The notes under the pieces: model-generated
Told to the model about the DNA's origin: nothing
Database searches by the model: none
What the model saw: only the letters and a program-made list of their open reading frames with translations
Program-made: the position numbers and the translations under genes
Assembly (NCBI RefSeq): GCF_013870525.1
Contig: NZ_JACBXD010000054.1
Span: 1 to 54,511, forward strand
Source of the DNA: Amycolatopsis pittospori
Lineage (GTDB): Bacteria; Actinomycetota; Actinomycetes; Mycobacteriales; Pseudonocardiaceae
Reading direction: 5' to 3'
DNA length: 54,511 nt
Part shown: positions 1 through 9,227 of the stretch, piece by piece
Layout of the letters: each line of letters begins with the position of its first letter
Position numbering within the stretch: the stretch's first letter is position 1

Positions 1-112
1 GGCCGGTCACGCCGAGTACGGCGTAGCCGGCGCGGTTGAGCTTGCCGGTGGCGCCGCGCGGGGGCGCCACGGACACGCGTGCGCTCGAATCAGACCCGTC
101 GGGACGGGGCAT
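1..112 (-). CDS. 5' end of an unidentified protein (runs off window)
   Basis: An open reading frame starts at the ATG read from 112 down to 110 and stays open to the window edge, giving 37 residues. It begins MPRPDGSDSSARVSVAPPRG and ends in GYAVLGVTG. A GAGGAG ribosome binding site lies about 9 nt upstream of the ATG, which supports a real start. The N-terminus is polar and basic with a hydrophobic turn at the edge, as at the start of many membrane proteins. The family cannot be recognised from this fragment. It is divergent from acyP. Confidence 0.55.
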   Translation of the reverse strand, partial: MPRPDGSDSSARVSVAPPRGATGKLNRAGYAVLGVTG

Positions 113-247
113 GTGCTGGCTCCTCGGATGGGGGACTTCGGGGAGTTCGAAACGACCGCTGGTCGCTTCCGGCTACCCGGGCGAGGTAGCCTAAGTGGGG
201 ACCCGGCGCGGAGATTATCACCGACGCCTCACCGTCTGCGAACGACA

Positions 248-264
248 GTGAACGTTGTGTTCAC
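248..264. promoter_or_regulatory. Inverted repeat upstream of acyP
   Basis: GTGAAC and GTTCAC form perfect 6-bp arms separated by 5 bp. They sit 37 bp before the acyP start, in the shared upstream region of acyP and the divergent gene at the window edge. The size fits a dimeric repressor site. No cognate regulator is evident here, so the function is a guess. Confidence 0.3.
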
Positions 265-300
265 CCTCCGCAATCATCCGCATGGTGCACGATAGGGGTC

Positions 301-588
301 GTGAGTGAGGAAGAAACGCACATCAGGCTGACCGCGTGGGTGCACGGCCGCGTCCAGGGTGTCGGTTTCCGCTGGTGGACCCGCAGCCGGGCGCTTGAGC
401 TGGGACTTGTCGGCAGCGCGGGCAATCTGGCCGACGGACGTGTCGAGGTGGTAGCGGAGGGTGTTCGTGACCACTGTGAGCGGCTTTTGACGGCTCTGCG
501 ATCGGGAGAATCACCCGGTAGTGTGGATCGCGTCGTCGAGCGCTGGTCGCCGGCGAAAGGCGGGATCACCGGCTTCGTGGAACGCTGA
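301..588 (+). CDS. acyP: Acylphosphatase
   Basis: This is a 95-residue protein of the usual acylphosphatase size. These enzymes hydrolyse the carboxyl-phosphate bond of acyl phosphates in the cytosol (EC 3.6.1.7). The family signature GRVQGVGFRWW is near the N-terminus and supplies the phosphate-binding loop and catalytic Arg. GNLADGRVEVVAEG follows with the conserved catalytic Asn. The start is GTG, preceded by AGGGGT. It lies 100 bp upstream of smc on the same strand; the same acyP-smc pairing occurs in Mycobacterium tuberculosis, so co-transcription is likely. Identification is firm. The physiological substrate is unknown, as it is for bacterial homologues generally. Confidence 0.93.
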   Translation: MSEEETHIRLTAWVHGRVQGVGFRWWTRSRALELGLVGSAGNLADGRVEVVAEGVRDHCERLLTALRSGESPGSVDRVVERWSPAKGGITGFVER

Positions 589-688
589 TCCGGCTCGTAG
601 GCCCCCGCCTCCCACTCCCGCGGCCGGCGCACAGGTAGCCTGGGCCGATTGAACGACCGGTTCCCGCAGCCAGAGGGGTCAGCACGAC

Positions 689-3600
689 GTGCACCTGAAG
701 AGCCTGACGCTCAAGGGCTTCAAGTCCTTCGCCTCGGCGACGACGTTGCGTTTCGAGCCGGGCATCACCTGTGTGGTCGGACCGAACGGGTCCGGCAAGT
801 CGAACGTGCTCGACGCGCTCCGCTGGGTCATGGGCACTCAGGGCGCCAAGGATCTGCGCGGCGGCAAGATGGAGGACGTCATCTTCGCCGGGACCGCCGG
901 CCGGGCCCCGCTCGGGCGCGCGGAGGTCACCCTCACCATCGACAACGCCGACGGCGCGCTGCCGATCGAGTACTCCGAGGTCTCGATCACCCGCCGCATG
1001 TTCCGTGACGGCGCGAGCGAGTACGAGATCAACGGCGACCGCTGCCGCCTGATGGACGTGCAGGAACTGCTGTCGGACTCCGGTATCGGCCGCGAGATGC
1101 ACGTCATCGTCGGGCAGGGTCAGCTGTCGGCCATCCTCGAATCCAAGCCCGAGGAGCGCCGCGCCTTCATCGAAGAGGCCGCCGGCGTCCTCAAACACCG
1201 CAAGCGCAAGGAACAGACCCTGCGCAAGCTTGCGAACATGCAGGGCAACCTCGACCGTCTCGGCGACCTCACCACCGAGTTGCGCCGCCAGCTCAAGCCG
1301 CTGGGCAAACAGGCCGAGATCGCCCGCAAGGCGCAGTGGGTGCAGTCCGAACTGCGGGACGCCCGGCTCCGGCTGTTCGCCGACGACCTGGTCACCCAGC
1401 GTTCGGGTATCGCCAAGGAAGAGGCCGACGAGCGGGTCGCCCGCCAGCGTCGCGCCGAGGTCGAGCAGGCGCTGGAGATCGTGTCCGCCGAGGAGGCCGA
1501 GCTCGAAGCCTCGCTGGCCGAGGACGCGCCGCGTCTGGCCGCCGCCCAGGAGACCTGGTACAAGCTTTCCGCGCTGACCGAACGGTTGCGCGGCACGGTC
1601 CGGCTCGCGCTGGAGCGTCAGCGGCACCTCTCGTCGGACGTCCAGCACGCGAGCAACGGCCGCGACCCCGACGAGCTGGAGGCCGAGGCCGAGCAGGTCG
1701 CCGAGCGCGAGCAGGAGCTCAACGAGGCCGTCGCCGAGGCGCGGATGGTGCTTTCGGAGACCGTCCAGAAGCGTGAGCAGCTCGAACATCTCGTCCAGGC
1801 CGCCGAGCGCGCGCATATGGCCGCCGTCCGCGCGATCGCGGACCGCCGGGAAGGGCTCGCGAAGCTCAGCGGTCAGGTCGAGGCATTGCGCAGCAAGAAC
1901 GGCGCCACCTCCGACGAGATCGACAGGCTCACGGTCTCGCTCGAAGAGGCCGCCGAGCGCGCGGAGATCGCCGTCGAGGAACTGGAAGAGGCCAAGGCCG
2001 AAGGCGGCGTCGAGGAATCCGACGACTTCGACCTGCAGGCTCACCACGATCGCGCGGTGGAGGCCAACAACGCCGCCAAGGCGCGGGTCGAGGAACTGGT
2101 CAAGGCCGAGCGGACGGCCGAACGCGAGATCGCGTCCGAGAAGGCGCGCGTCGAGGCGCTCTCGATGGGCTTGCGCCGCAAGGACGGCGCGGGCGCGCTG
2201 CTCGGCGCTTCGCACGAGCTGCCCGGGCTGCTCGGTTCGGTGGCCGCGCTGCTCACCGTCGAGGCCGGCCACGAGGTCGCGCTGGCCGCGGCGCTCGGCC
2301 CGGTCGCCGACGCGGTCGCGGTCACTGGCGGCGCCGACGCGCTCGCCGCGCTGAAGTTCTTGAAGGACAACGACTCCGGCCGTGCGGGCATCCTGCTCGG
2401 TGGGCTGGAGTCCGTTGTGGACACCAGTGCCTGGCCCTCGCTGCCCGAGGGTGCGCGCTGGGCGCGTGAAGTGGTTTCGGCGCCGTCCGCGCTGCGGTCC
2501 GCGGTCGAGCACGCGCTCGACCGGGTGGCCATTGTGGACGGTCTGGAATCCGCGCGCCGGCTCGTCGAGGTGTACCCCGAGGTCAGCACGGTCACGCGCG
2601 AGGGCGACGTCTTCGGTGCCCGCTGGGCCGTCGGCGGTTCGTCCCGCAGCGAGAGCGTCATCGAGGTGCAGGCCGCCGTCGACGAGGCCGGCGACCGGCT
2701 GCGCACCGCCGAGCGCGCGCTCGAACGCGCCGCCGCGGAACTCGAAGGCGCCCGCGCCGAGCAGCAGGCCCGCCGCGAAGAAGTCGGCCAGGCCAAGGAA
2801 GCGCTCGGCGACGCGAAGGTCCGCAAGGCCCGGTCTTCCGAACGGCTGAACCGGATGCAGCAGGCCGCGCGTGCCGCGCAGGCCGAGATGGAGCGGCTGA
2901 GCAACCAGCGCGCCAAGGTCGAGCAGAGTCGTGAACAGGCGCTGGAGCAGCTCGCCGAACTCGAAGAACGGCTGTCCGCGGTCGCCGACCAGGAGGTCGA
3001 CGAGGATCCGGACACCGCCGAACGCGACCAGGCCGCCGAAGACCTCGGCACCGTTCGCCAGGAGGAGATGGAGTCCCGGCTCGCGCTGCGCACCGCCGAG
3101 GAGCGTGCGCGGAGCATCCAGGGCAAGGCCGAATCGCTGCGCCGGGCCGCGTACGCCGAGCGGCAGTCCCGCGAACGCGCCGAAAAGGCCCGTGCGGCAA
3201 GGAAACGCGGTGCCGAGATCGCCAACGCCGTCGTCAACGGTGGTGAGATCGCGCTGGAGCGGATCGAGGTTTCCGTACAGCGCGCCGCCCACGAGCGGGA
3301 CCAGGCGCAGGCACAGCGGCAGTCGCGTGAGACCGCGCTGACGCAGGTGCGCAGCAAGGTCCGCGAGCTGACCGGCGAACTGGAGAAGCTCACCGACGCC
3401 GTCCACCGCGACGAGGTGCTGCGCGCCGAACAGCGGCTGCGGCTGGAACAGCTCGAAACCAAGATCGCCGAGGACTTCGGTATCGGCCTCGAAGACCTCG
3501 TCGCCGAGTACGGCCCGGAGAACCCGGTGCCGCCGAGCGCGGGGGAGATGGCCGAGTACGAGGCGGCCAAGGAGCGCGGTGAGGACGTCACCCAGCCGCC

Positions 3601-4288
3601 GCCCATGCCGTACGACCGCGACACCCAGGCTCGCCGGGCGAAGCGCGCGGAGAAGGACCTGAGCCTGCTGGGCAAGGTCAACCCGCTGGCGTTGGAGGAG
3701 TTCGCGGCGCTGGAGGAGCGCTACAAGTTCCTCTCGACCCAGCTCGAAGACCTCAAGGACACCCGCAAGGACCTCGAAGCCGTCATCAAGCAGGTCGACG
3801 AAAAGATCCTCGAGGTCTTCGCGTCCGCGTACGAGGACGTCGCGCGCGAGTTCGAGACCGTGTTCAGCGTGCTGTTCCCAGGCGGCGAGGGCCGCATGGT
3901 GCTCACCCAGCCCAACGATCTGCTTTCCACCGGCGTCGACGTCGAAGCGCGCCCGCCGGGTAAGAAGGTCAAGCGCCTTTCGCTGCTCTCCGGTGGCGAG
4001 AAGTCGCTGGTCGCCGTCGGCATGCTGGTGGCGATCTTCCGCGCCCGGCCTTCGCCCTTCTACGTCATGGACGAGGTCGAGGCCGCGCTCGACGACACCA
4101 ACATGCGACGGCTGATCGGGCTGCTGGAGCAGCTGCGCGATTCTTCGCAGCTGATCATCATCACCCACCAGAAGCCGACCATGGAGATCGCCGACGCCCT
4201 GTACGGCGTGTCCATGCAGGGCGACGGCATCACCAAGGTGATCTCACAGCGGCTCCGGACCGCCGAAGAGGATCCGGTTCCGGCCTAG
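689..4288 (+). CDS. smc: Chromosome segregation protein SMC
   Basis: This is a full-length SMC ATPase of 1199 residues that compacts and segregates the chromosome with ScpA and ScpB. The N-terminal head has Walker A GPNGSGKS at residues 31-38. Two long Glu/Ala/Arg-rich coiled coils flank a hinge at about residues 495-590. The C-terminal head carries the signature LSGGEKSL and Walker B FYVMDEVEAALDD. A GTG start gives MHLKSLTLKGFKSFA, the canonical SMC N-terminus. In many actinobacteria smc adjoins ftsY; here three unrelated genes intervene. The gene ends 4 bp from a convergent DUF3455 gene, and no clear terminator is visible between them. Confidence 0.98.
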   Translation: MHLKSLTLKGFKSFASATTLRFEPGITCVVGPNGSGKSNVLDALRWVMGTQGAKDLRGGKMEDVIFAGTAGRAPLGRAEVTLTIDNADGALPIEYSEVSITRRMFRDGASEYEINGDRCRLMDVQELLSDSGIGREMHVIVGQGQLSAILESKPEERRAFIEEAAGVLKHRKRKEQTLRKLANMQGNLDRLGDLTTELRRQLKPLGKQAEIARKAQWVQSELRDARLRLFADDLVTQRSGIAKEEADERVARQRRAEVEQALEIVSAEEAELEASLAEDAPRLAAAQETWYKLSALTERLRGTVRLALERQRHLSSDVQHASNGRDPDELEAEAEQVAEREQELNEAVAEARMVLSETVQKREQLEHLVQAAERAHMAAVRAIADRREGLAKLSGQVEALRSKNGATSDEIDRLTVSLEEAAERAEIAVEELEEAKAEGGVEESDDFDLQAHHDRAVEANNAAKARVEELVKAERTAEREIASEKARVEALSMGLRRKDGAGALLGASHELPGLLGSVAALLTVEAGHEVALAAALGPVADAVAVTGGADALAALKFLKDNDSGRAGILLGGLESVVDTSAWPSLPEGARWAREVVSAPSALRSAVEHALDRVAIVDGLESARRLVEVYPEVSTVTREGDVFGARWAVGGSSRSESVIEVQAAVDEAGDRLRTAERALERAAAELEGARAEQQARREEVGQAKEALGDAKVRKARSSERLNRMQQAARAAQAEMERLSNQRAKVEQSREQALEQLAELEERLSAVADQEVDEDPDTAERDQAAEDLGTVRQEEMESRLALRTAEERARSIQGKAESLRRAAYAERQSRERAEKARAARKRGAEIANAVVNGGEIALERIEVSVQRAAHERDQAQAQRQSRETALTQVRSKVRELTGELEKLTDAVHRDEVLRAEQRLRLEQLETKIAEDFGIGLEDLVAEYGPENPVPPSAGEMAEYEAAKERGEDVTQPPPMPYDRDTQARRAKRAEKDLSLLGKVNPLALEEFAALEERYKFLSTQLEDLKDTRKDLEAVIKQVDEKILEVFASAYEDVAREFETVFSVLFPGGEGRMVLTQPNDLLSTGVDVEARPPGKKVKRLSLLSGGEKSLVAVGMLVAIFRARPSPFYVMDEVEAALDDTNMRRLIGLLEQLRDSSQLIIITHQKPTMEIADALYGVSMQGDGITKVISQRLRTAEEDPVPA

Positions 4289-4292
4289 TGGC

Positions 4293-4796
4293 CTACTTCG
4301 CGGCCCAGAAGGCGTAGTCGGCCGAGTACTGGACGGCCGTCTGCGCTCCGGCCGCGCAGGTGCCCGCCGGGGCGACCCCACCGCGGGTCTTGAGCCGTTG
4401 CACGTAGGTGATCTTGCCGAAGATCCCGTCGCCGCTGTTCAGGTTCGCCTTCAGCAGCAGTTCCGGCACCGCGTCCGGCCGGGGGCTGGACGCGCCGGGA
4501 ACGGCCGCCGCGCCCACCGTGCTGCCGTCCACAGTGGACGTCCACACCGGACCCTTGCTGTGCAGTGCGATCGTCCGGCCGCGGTGGCTCAGCGTCGCGG
4601 CGGGCTGGATGAGGCTCCAAGCGCCGTTCGTGCAGCCGTAGATCTGCACGCCCTCGCCCCGGTATGTGGCGACGCGCTGGTTGCCGTCCGGCACCTTGAT
4701 CGCGGCGGGCACGACGGTGTCGGTCGTCGCATACGCGGTGGCGCCGCCGCCGAGTAGCAGTGCGCCGACCGCGATGGACACGGTTGCTCGCTTCAT
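4293..4796 (-). CDS. Secreted DUF3455-type protein
   Basis: This 167-residue protein has a signal peptide of about 24 residues (MKRATVSIAVGALLLGGGATAYA). The mature part matches the DUF3455 layout: PDGNQRVATYRGEGVQIYGC, then LIQPAATLSH, GPVWTSTVDGSTV and a late LLLKAN.SGDGIFGKITYVQRLKTRGGVAP segment. Three cysteines are visible in the mature part. DUF3455 proteins are extracellular and of unknown function. The family assignment rests on remembered motifs. It is downstream of, and on the same strand as, the symporter gene, with a 91-bp gap, so it may be a separate unit. Confidence 0.75.
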   Translation of the reverse strand: MKRATVSIAVGALLLGGGATAYATTDTVVPAAIKVPDGNQRVATYRGEGVQIYGCTNGAWSLIQPAATLSHRGRTIALHSKGPVWTSTVDGSTVGAAAVPGASSPRPDAVPELLLKANLNSGDGIFGKITYVQRLKTRGGVAPAGTCAAGAQTAVQYSADYAFWAAK

Positions 4797-4887
4797 CGTT
4801 CTCTCCCTCTCCTCGCCCGCCGTCTCCAGGCGGGTCCCGCAGCCGACACGGAAGAGAGGGAGAGAACGTTCAGAAAAGTGACCCAGG

Positions 4888-6468
4888 TCACACTGATGAA
4901 GATTCCTTCACGTCCTCGGCGAGCGGGTCCGCGCTGCTGTGCCGGAGTGACAACAGCCCACCGACGACGAGCGTGATCACCACGCCGCACAGCGTGTACC
5001 AGGGCCACGCCAGCGCCACCGTGTTCCCGGACGCCTTGGTGAAGTCGATCCCGATCAGGGTGCCGTCGGGTTTGTTGAACTTGACGCCGAGGATGACGAA
5101 CGCCATCACGACCACCGTCGTCACGAAGGCCACGATCGCGTCCGCCTGCTTGGCGCGCTTGAACAACAGACCCAGCAGGAACGCGCCGAGCAGCGCTCCG
5201 TAGGTGTAGCCGGTGATGCCGAGTGCCTGCACCACGATCGGGTCGGCCGAGGTCTTGTTGGAGGAGGCGAAGAACCCCGCGCACAGGATCAGCGCACCCG
5301 CCCAGACGACCGTCCAGATCCGGCCGTGCTTCAGCCTGTCGGCCTCCGGCAGCTGCCTGCCGATCACCCGTTCGTAGACGTCGGTCACCGTGGACGAGGC
5401 CAGCGCGCCGAGCGACGAACTCAGTGCGGCGGCGAGGATCCCGGCGATCACGAAGCCCGAAAGCCCGCTCGGCAGGTCGTTCACGATGAAGTTCGCGAAC
5501 AGTTCGTCCTTGTTCGCCAGCCCGAGGCCTTCCGGCTTCGGCTTGGTCGGCGCCAGGCCGTTGTACAGCGCCCACAGCAGCACGCCGATGAACAGGAACA
5601 GCGCGAACTGGATGAACACCACGAAACCGCTGGCGACCAAGGCCTTCCGCGCGGCGCGCAGGTCGTTGGTGGCCTGGAGGCGCTGCACGATCAGCTGGTC
5701 CGAGCCGTGCGACGCCATCGAGAGCACCGCGCCACCGATGACGGCGGTGAAGAACGCGTACTGCCCGGTGAGCATGTTCGAGGAGAAGTCGAAGATCTGG
5801 AACTTGTTGGCGTCGACGGCCTTGCCGAACCAGCCGTCCGGCAGCCTGCCGGAGATCGCCCAGATCACCACGATCGCGCCGAGGATGTACCAGAGCATCT
5901 GGATCGCGTCGACCCAGACGACCGCGCGGACCCCGCCGAAGAAGCTGTAGAGCACCATCGCGATGCCGAGCCCGACGACGATGGTCCAGTACGAGACGTT
6001 CAGGCCGTAGGCCGCCATCACCACCTTGATCGGGATCGCGGTGGCGAACAGCCGGATGCCGTCGGCCAGGGTGCGGGTGAGCAGGAACGTCACCGACGCG
6101 GTGCCCTGCAGTCCGCTGCCGAATCGTTTGCCCAGGAAGGCGTACGCGGTGACCAGGTTGCCGGCGACATAGCGCGGCAACAGCACCATCGACACGACGA
6201 TCCGGCCGGCGATGTACCCGATCGCCAGCGCGAGGTACGTCATCCCGCCTTCGCCCGGGGTGGCGATGTAGGCCACCGTCGGCACGGAAAGCACGGTGAG
6301 GGTGGACGTCTCCGCGGAGACCACCGAGAGGCAGGCCACCCACCAGGAGATCTTGCCTTCACCGACGAAGTAGTCGGAGCCGGATTTCTGCTTGCCGCCG
6401 ATCCAGACGCCCAGCAAGGGCATACCGACCAGAAAAAGCCCGATGATCGCGAGGTCAAGTGCGCGCAT
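4888..6468 (-). CDS. Sodium:solute symporter (SSS family)
   Basis: This 526-residue integral membrane protein has about 13 hydrophobic segments. N-terminal motifs GKQKSGSDYFVGEGKISWW and VVSAETSTLTVLSVP are typical of the SSS family, which uses the sodium gradient to take up sugars, sialic acids, amino acids or vitamins. The ATG is preceded by GGAGA and lies 9 bp after the anmK stop codon, so the two genes should be co-translated. Because AnmK recycles anhydro-N-acetylmuramic acid, the cargo may be a cell-wall sugar or its anhydro form. That is inferred from context only; the sequence does not define the substrate. Confidence 0.88.
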   Translation of the reverse strand: MRALDLAIIGLFLVGMPLLGVWIGGKQKSGSDYFVGEGKISWWVACLSVVSAETSTLTVLSVPTVAYIATPGEGGMTYLALAIGYIAGRIVVSMVLLPRYVAGNLVTAYAFLGKRFGSGLQGTASVTFLLTRTLADGIRLFATAIPIKVVMAAYGLNVSYWTIVVGLGIAMVLYSFFGGVRAVVWVDAIQMLWYILGAIVVIWAISGRLPDGWFGKAVDANKFQIFDFSSNMLTGQYAFFTAVIGGAVLSMASHGSDQLIVQRLQATNDLRAARKALVASGFVVFIQFALFLFIGVLLWALYNGLAPTKPKPEGLGLANKDELFANFIVNDLPSGLSGFVIAGILAAALSSSLGALASSTVTDVYERVIGRQLPEADRLKHGRIWTVVWAGALILCAGFFASSNKTSADPIVVQALGITGYTYGALLGAFLLGLLFKRAKQADAIVAFVTTVVVMAFVILGVKFNKPDGTLIGIDFTKASGNTVALAWPWYTLCGVVITLVVGGLLSLRHSSADPLAEDVKESSSV

Positions 6469-6477
6469 CCATATCTC

Positions 6478-7686
6478 CTATCGCTCGCCGGTCGTCGCCG
6501 CTACCCGTAACCGGGTCACGGTTGAGGCATGGGGGGCGGGAAGCCGCAGGGGACCCGCGCCGGGGGTGATGCTGCCGAGCAGCCGGTCGCCCCGCGCACC
6601 GGTCGCCGACGGGAGGTTCCCCGGGACGCCGGACCAGGTCAGCCAGCCGAGCAGAATGGTCAGATATGCCTCTTTGCCCGCGCGTGGCAGCCCGTGGTCG
6701 TCGCTGGTCTTCAGCGCCGTACCGGGCAGGTTCTTGGCGAGCGAGGCCATCAGCGCCGGATTGTCGGCGCCGCCGCCGGAGACGATCAGCGTGGCGATGC
6801 CGTGGCGACGGCACTCCGCGGCGATCGTCACCGCGGTGAGTTCGGTCAGCGTCGCCAAGAGATCCTCGTCCGAGATCGGCGGAAGGCCGCCGAGCGCGGC
6901 GTCGAGGTAGCCGGCGTGGAACAGTTCCTTGCCCGTCGACTTCGGCGGCGCGGCCGGGTAATACGGGTCGAGCAGGAGTTTCGCCAGCAGATCGGGCCGG
7001 ACGTTCCCGCGGATGGCGAGCGCTCCGTCGATGTCGGCGCGCTGTCCGGTGGCGCGGTGCGCGGCGATGTCCATCAGGGCGTTGCCGGGCCCGGTGTCGT
7101 AAGCCAGGACTTCGCCGTCGGCGGGGACCACGGTGATGTTCGCGATACCGCCGATGTTCACCGCGGCGACCGGGCCGAACGCCGTCATGTCCCGCAGCCA
7201 CAACGCGTCCAGCGTGCTGGCCAGCGGCGCGCCGTGCCCGCCCGCCGCGACGTCGCGCACACGCAGGTCGGCCACCACCGGCAGGCCGGTGCGTTCGGCG
7301 ATCCACGCCGGATTCCCCAGTTGCAGCGTGCCGCGAGCGGCGCCGTCTTCGACCCAGTGGAACACCGTCTGGCCCAGTGAGGCGACGACGTCGGCCTTGC
7401 CACCGGCCAGTTCGTCGACGCCGCGCGCGGCCGCCTCGGCGAAGGTCTGGCCCACCAGGGTGTCGAGTTTCGTGAGTTGTTCGGCGCTGCAGGGGTTCGG
7501 CGGCAGCGCGTCGAGCAGGTCTTGCCGGAGCGCTTCGGGATAAGGGACTTCGAGCCGGCCGAGCGGGACGAGTTCCACGGTGTCGCCGTGGGCGCGCAGT
7601 TCGGCGGCCGCCACGTCGATCCCGTCGATCGATGTGCCGGAGATGAGTCCGATCACCCGGACCCCAGTGCCGGAAGAAACCGTCAT
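6478..7686 (-). CDS. anmK: Anhydro-N-acetylmuramic acid kinase
   Basis: This 402-residue cytosolic kinase opens the 1,6-anhydro ring and phosphorylates anhydro-MurNAc, giving MurNAc-6-phosphate in peptidoglycan recycling. Family motifs are present in order: GLISGTSIDGIDVA near the N-terminus (nucleotide binding and catalytic Asp), LGQTVFHW, LQLGNPAWIAERTGLPVVAD, GGHGAPLA, AVNIGGIAN and DTGPGNALMD, with a late VSGGGADNPALM. The length is slightly above that of typical AnmK (about 370). The ATG start gives MTVSSGTGVRVIG. It heads a two-gene unit with the SSS symporter and is divergent from ftsY across a 153-bp gap. No MurNAc-6-P etherase lies in the window. Confidence 0.94.
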   Translation of the reverse strand: MTVSSGTGVRVIGLISGTSIDGIDVAAAELRAHGDTVELVPLGRLEVPYPEALRQDLLDALPPNPCSAEQLTKLDTLVGQTFAEAAARGVDELAGGKADVVASLGQTVFHWVEDGAARGTLQLGNPAWIAERTGLPVVADLRVRDVAAGGHGAPLASTLDALWLRDMTAFGPVAAVNIGGIANITVVPADGEVLAYDTGPGNALMDIAAHRATGQRADIDGALAIRGNVRPDLLAKLLLDPYYPAAPPKSTGKELFHAGYLDAALGGLPPISDEDLLATLTELTAVTIAAECRRHGIATLIVSGGGADNPALMASLAKNLPGTALKTSDDHGLPRAGKEAYLTILLGWLTWSGVPGNLPSATGARGDRLLGSITPGAGPLRLPAPHASTVTRLRVAATTGER

Positions 7687-7839
7687 TCTTCAGTGGTCTA
7701 GCCCTCTTTCCCGAGGCTGCGCAAGCGGACACGTTTCTTCTTGTCCGAAATGAGTCTTATCCAGTGGGTACTTGACAGGATCCGCTTCCTCCCTGTGGGG
7801 CGGCGGAGCCGGGCCGGGTGCGGATGCGAAGATGACGCC

Positions 7840-9162
7840 GTGTCGAGCACCCCCTGGTTCTGGATCGTTGTCGTTGCCGTCGTGGTCCTGGTCGCCGTAT
7901 TGGTGGCCGGGCTGCTCATCGCGCGCCGCCGCCGGATCAGCCTGGACGAGTCCAAGGCTGCCGAGGCCGTCGAGCGCGCGAAGCCGAAGGGTGGCGGCTA
8001 CACCGCGACCGGCGGGATCGCGCTCGCTCCGGGCGGTGAGAAGACCGAAGAAGCCGAAGAGCCCGAGCATCCGGTCGAGGACCGGCCCGAGGTCGACGGC
8101 CAGCCCGCGGTCGGGGACGACGCGGCGGTCCCGCGGGATTCCGCGCAGCGCACCGTGCGCGACGTCGAACTTCCCGAGCCTGCCGAAGTCACCGAAGAGC
8201 CCGCACCGGCCCCCGCTGAGGACATCGAGCCGGCGGCCGGACGGCTGGAGCGGCTGCGCGGCAGGCTCGGCAAGTCGCGTTCGGTGTTCGGGCAGAGCCT
8301 GCTCGGTCTGCTGGGCGCGGGCGACCTGGACGAAGACTCCTGGCAGGACGTCGAAGACACGCTGCTCATGGCGGATCTGGGCGCCGCGACGACCACCGAG
8401 ATCGTCGAGCGCCTGCGTGACGAGCTGAAGCGCCGTGCCGTGCGGACGTCCGAGGAGGCGCGCGCGGTTCTGCAGGAAGTGCTCACGGCCGCCCTGTCGA
8501 CCGACGCGGTCCGCTCCGTTCGCGCGCTGCCGCACATCGTCGACGGCGTGAAGCAGCCCGCCGTCGTGCTGGTCGCCGGGGTCAACGGCACCGGCAAGAC
8601 CACCACCACCGGCAAACTCGCCCGCGTGCTCGTCGCGCAGGGGAGCACCGTCATCCTCGGCGCGGCCGACACCTTCCGCGCCGCCGCCGCCGACCAGCTG
8701 CAGACCTGGGCCGAGCGCGTGGGCGCGGAGGTCGTACGCGGCAAGGAAGGCGCGGACCCGGCGGCCGTCGCGTTCGACGCCGTCAAACGCGGCACCGAGG
8801 CGGGCGTGGACGCGGTCCTGGTCGACACCGCCGGCCGACTGCACACCAAGACCGGCCTGATGGACGAGCTCGGCAAGGTCAAGCGAGTCGTCGAGAAGCA
8901 GGCGAAGGTCGACGAGGTGCTGCTGGTCCTCGACGCCACCACCGGACAGAACGGGCTCATGCAGGCCCGCGTGTTCTCGGAGGTCATCGACGTCACCGGC
9001 ATCGTCCTGACGAAGCTGGACGGCACCGCGAAGGGCGGCATCGTCTTCCAGGTGCAGCGCGAACTCGGCGTGCCGGTCAAGCTGGTCGGCCTCGGCGAGG
9101 GACCGGACGACCTGGCCCCGTTCGAGCCGGGCGCCTTCGTGGAGGCTCTGCTCAGCAACTAG
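7840..9162 (+). CDS. ftsY: Signal recognition particle receptor FtsY
   Basis: SRP receptor GTPase that docks SRP-bound ribosomes at the membrane. The chosen GTG start gives 440 residues: an N-terminal membrane segment (WIVVVAVVVLVAVLVAGLLIA), an acidic/proline-rich linker to about residue 140, then the NG domain. GTPase motifs are GVNGTGKTTTTGKLA (G247-A261), DTFRAAAADQL, DTAGRLHTK and TKLDGTAKGG. The frame is open for 33 more codons upstream, but the N-terminal anchor right after the GTG favours 7840. In M. tuberculosis ftsY sits between smc and amt; here it is isolated from both. A 29-bp hairpin directly follows the stop. Confidence 0.96.
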   Translation: MSSTPWFWIVVVAVVVLVAVLVAGLLIARRRRISLDESKAAEAVERAKPKGGGYTATGGIALAPGGEKTEEAEEPEHPVEDRPEVDGQPAVGDDAAVPRDSAQRTVRDVELPEPAEVTEEPAPAPAEDIEPAAGRLERLRGRLGKSRSVFGQSLLGLLGAGDLDEDSWQDVEDTLLMADLGAATTTEIVERLRDELKRRAVRTSEEARAVLQEVLTAALSTDAVRSVRALPHIVDGVKQPAVVLVAGVNGTGKTTTTGKLARVLVAQGSTVILGAADTFRAAAADQLQTWAERVGAEVVRGKEGADPAAVAFDAVKRGTEAGVDAVLVDTAGRLHTKTGLMDELGKVKRVVEKQAKVDEVLLVLDATTGQNGLMQARVFSEVIDVTGIVLTKLDGTAKGGIVFQVQRELGVPVKLVGLGEGPDDLAPFEPGAFVEALLSN

Positions 9163-9165
9163 TCA

Positions 9166-9224
9166 CGTGCAATGAATGGCCCGTTACTTGCAAAATTTGC
9201 AAGTAACGGGCCGTTCATTGCACG
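9166..9224. terminator. Very long hairpin, bidirectional terminator
   Basis: Starting 4 bp after the ftsY stop, the arms pair almost perfectly for 29 bp with a single G:T wobble around an AAAATTT centre. The right arm ends 4 bp before the stop of the convergent MFS gene. The position between two convergent stops, and the symmetry, suit a terminator for both strands. The stem is far longer than a classical rho-independent terminator. Confidence 0.75.
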
Positions 9225-9227
9225 CGG

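Noticed and set aside
566..4168. 1200-codon open frame on the strand opposite smc
   Set aside because: It is a shadow of smc produced by the codon bias of GC-rich DNA. The translation is low-complexity Leu/Arg/Gly/Asp without motifs, while the plus strand has all SMC motifs.
7772..7800. Sigma-70-like promoter with a perfect TTGACA before ftsY
   Set aside because: The -35-like hexamer is perfect but the sequence 17 bp downstream (GTGGGG) does not resemble a -10 element, so the site was not annotated.
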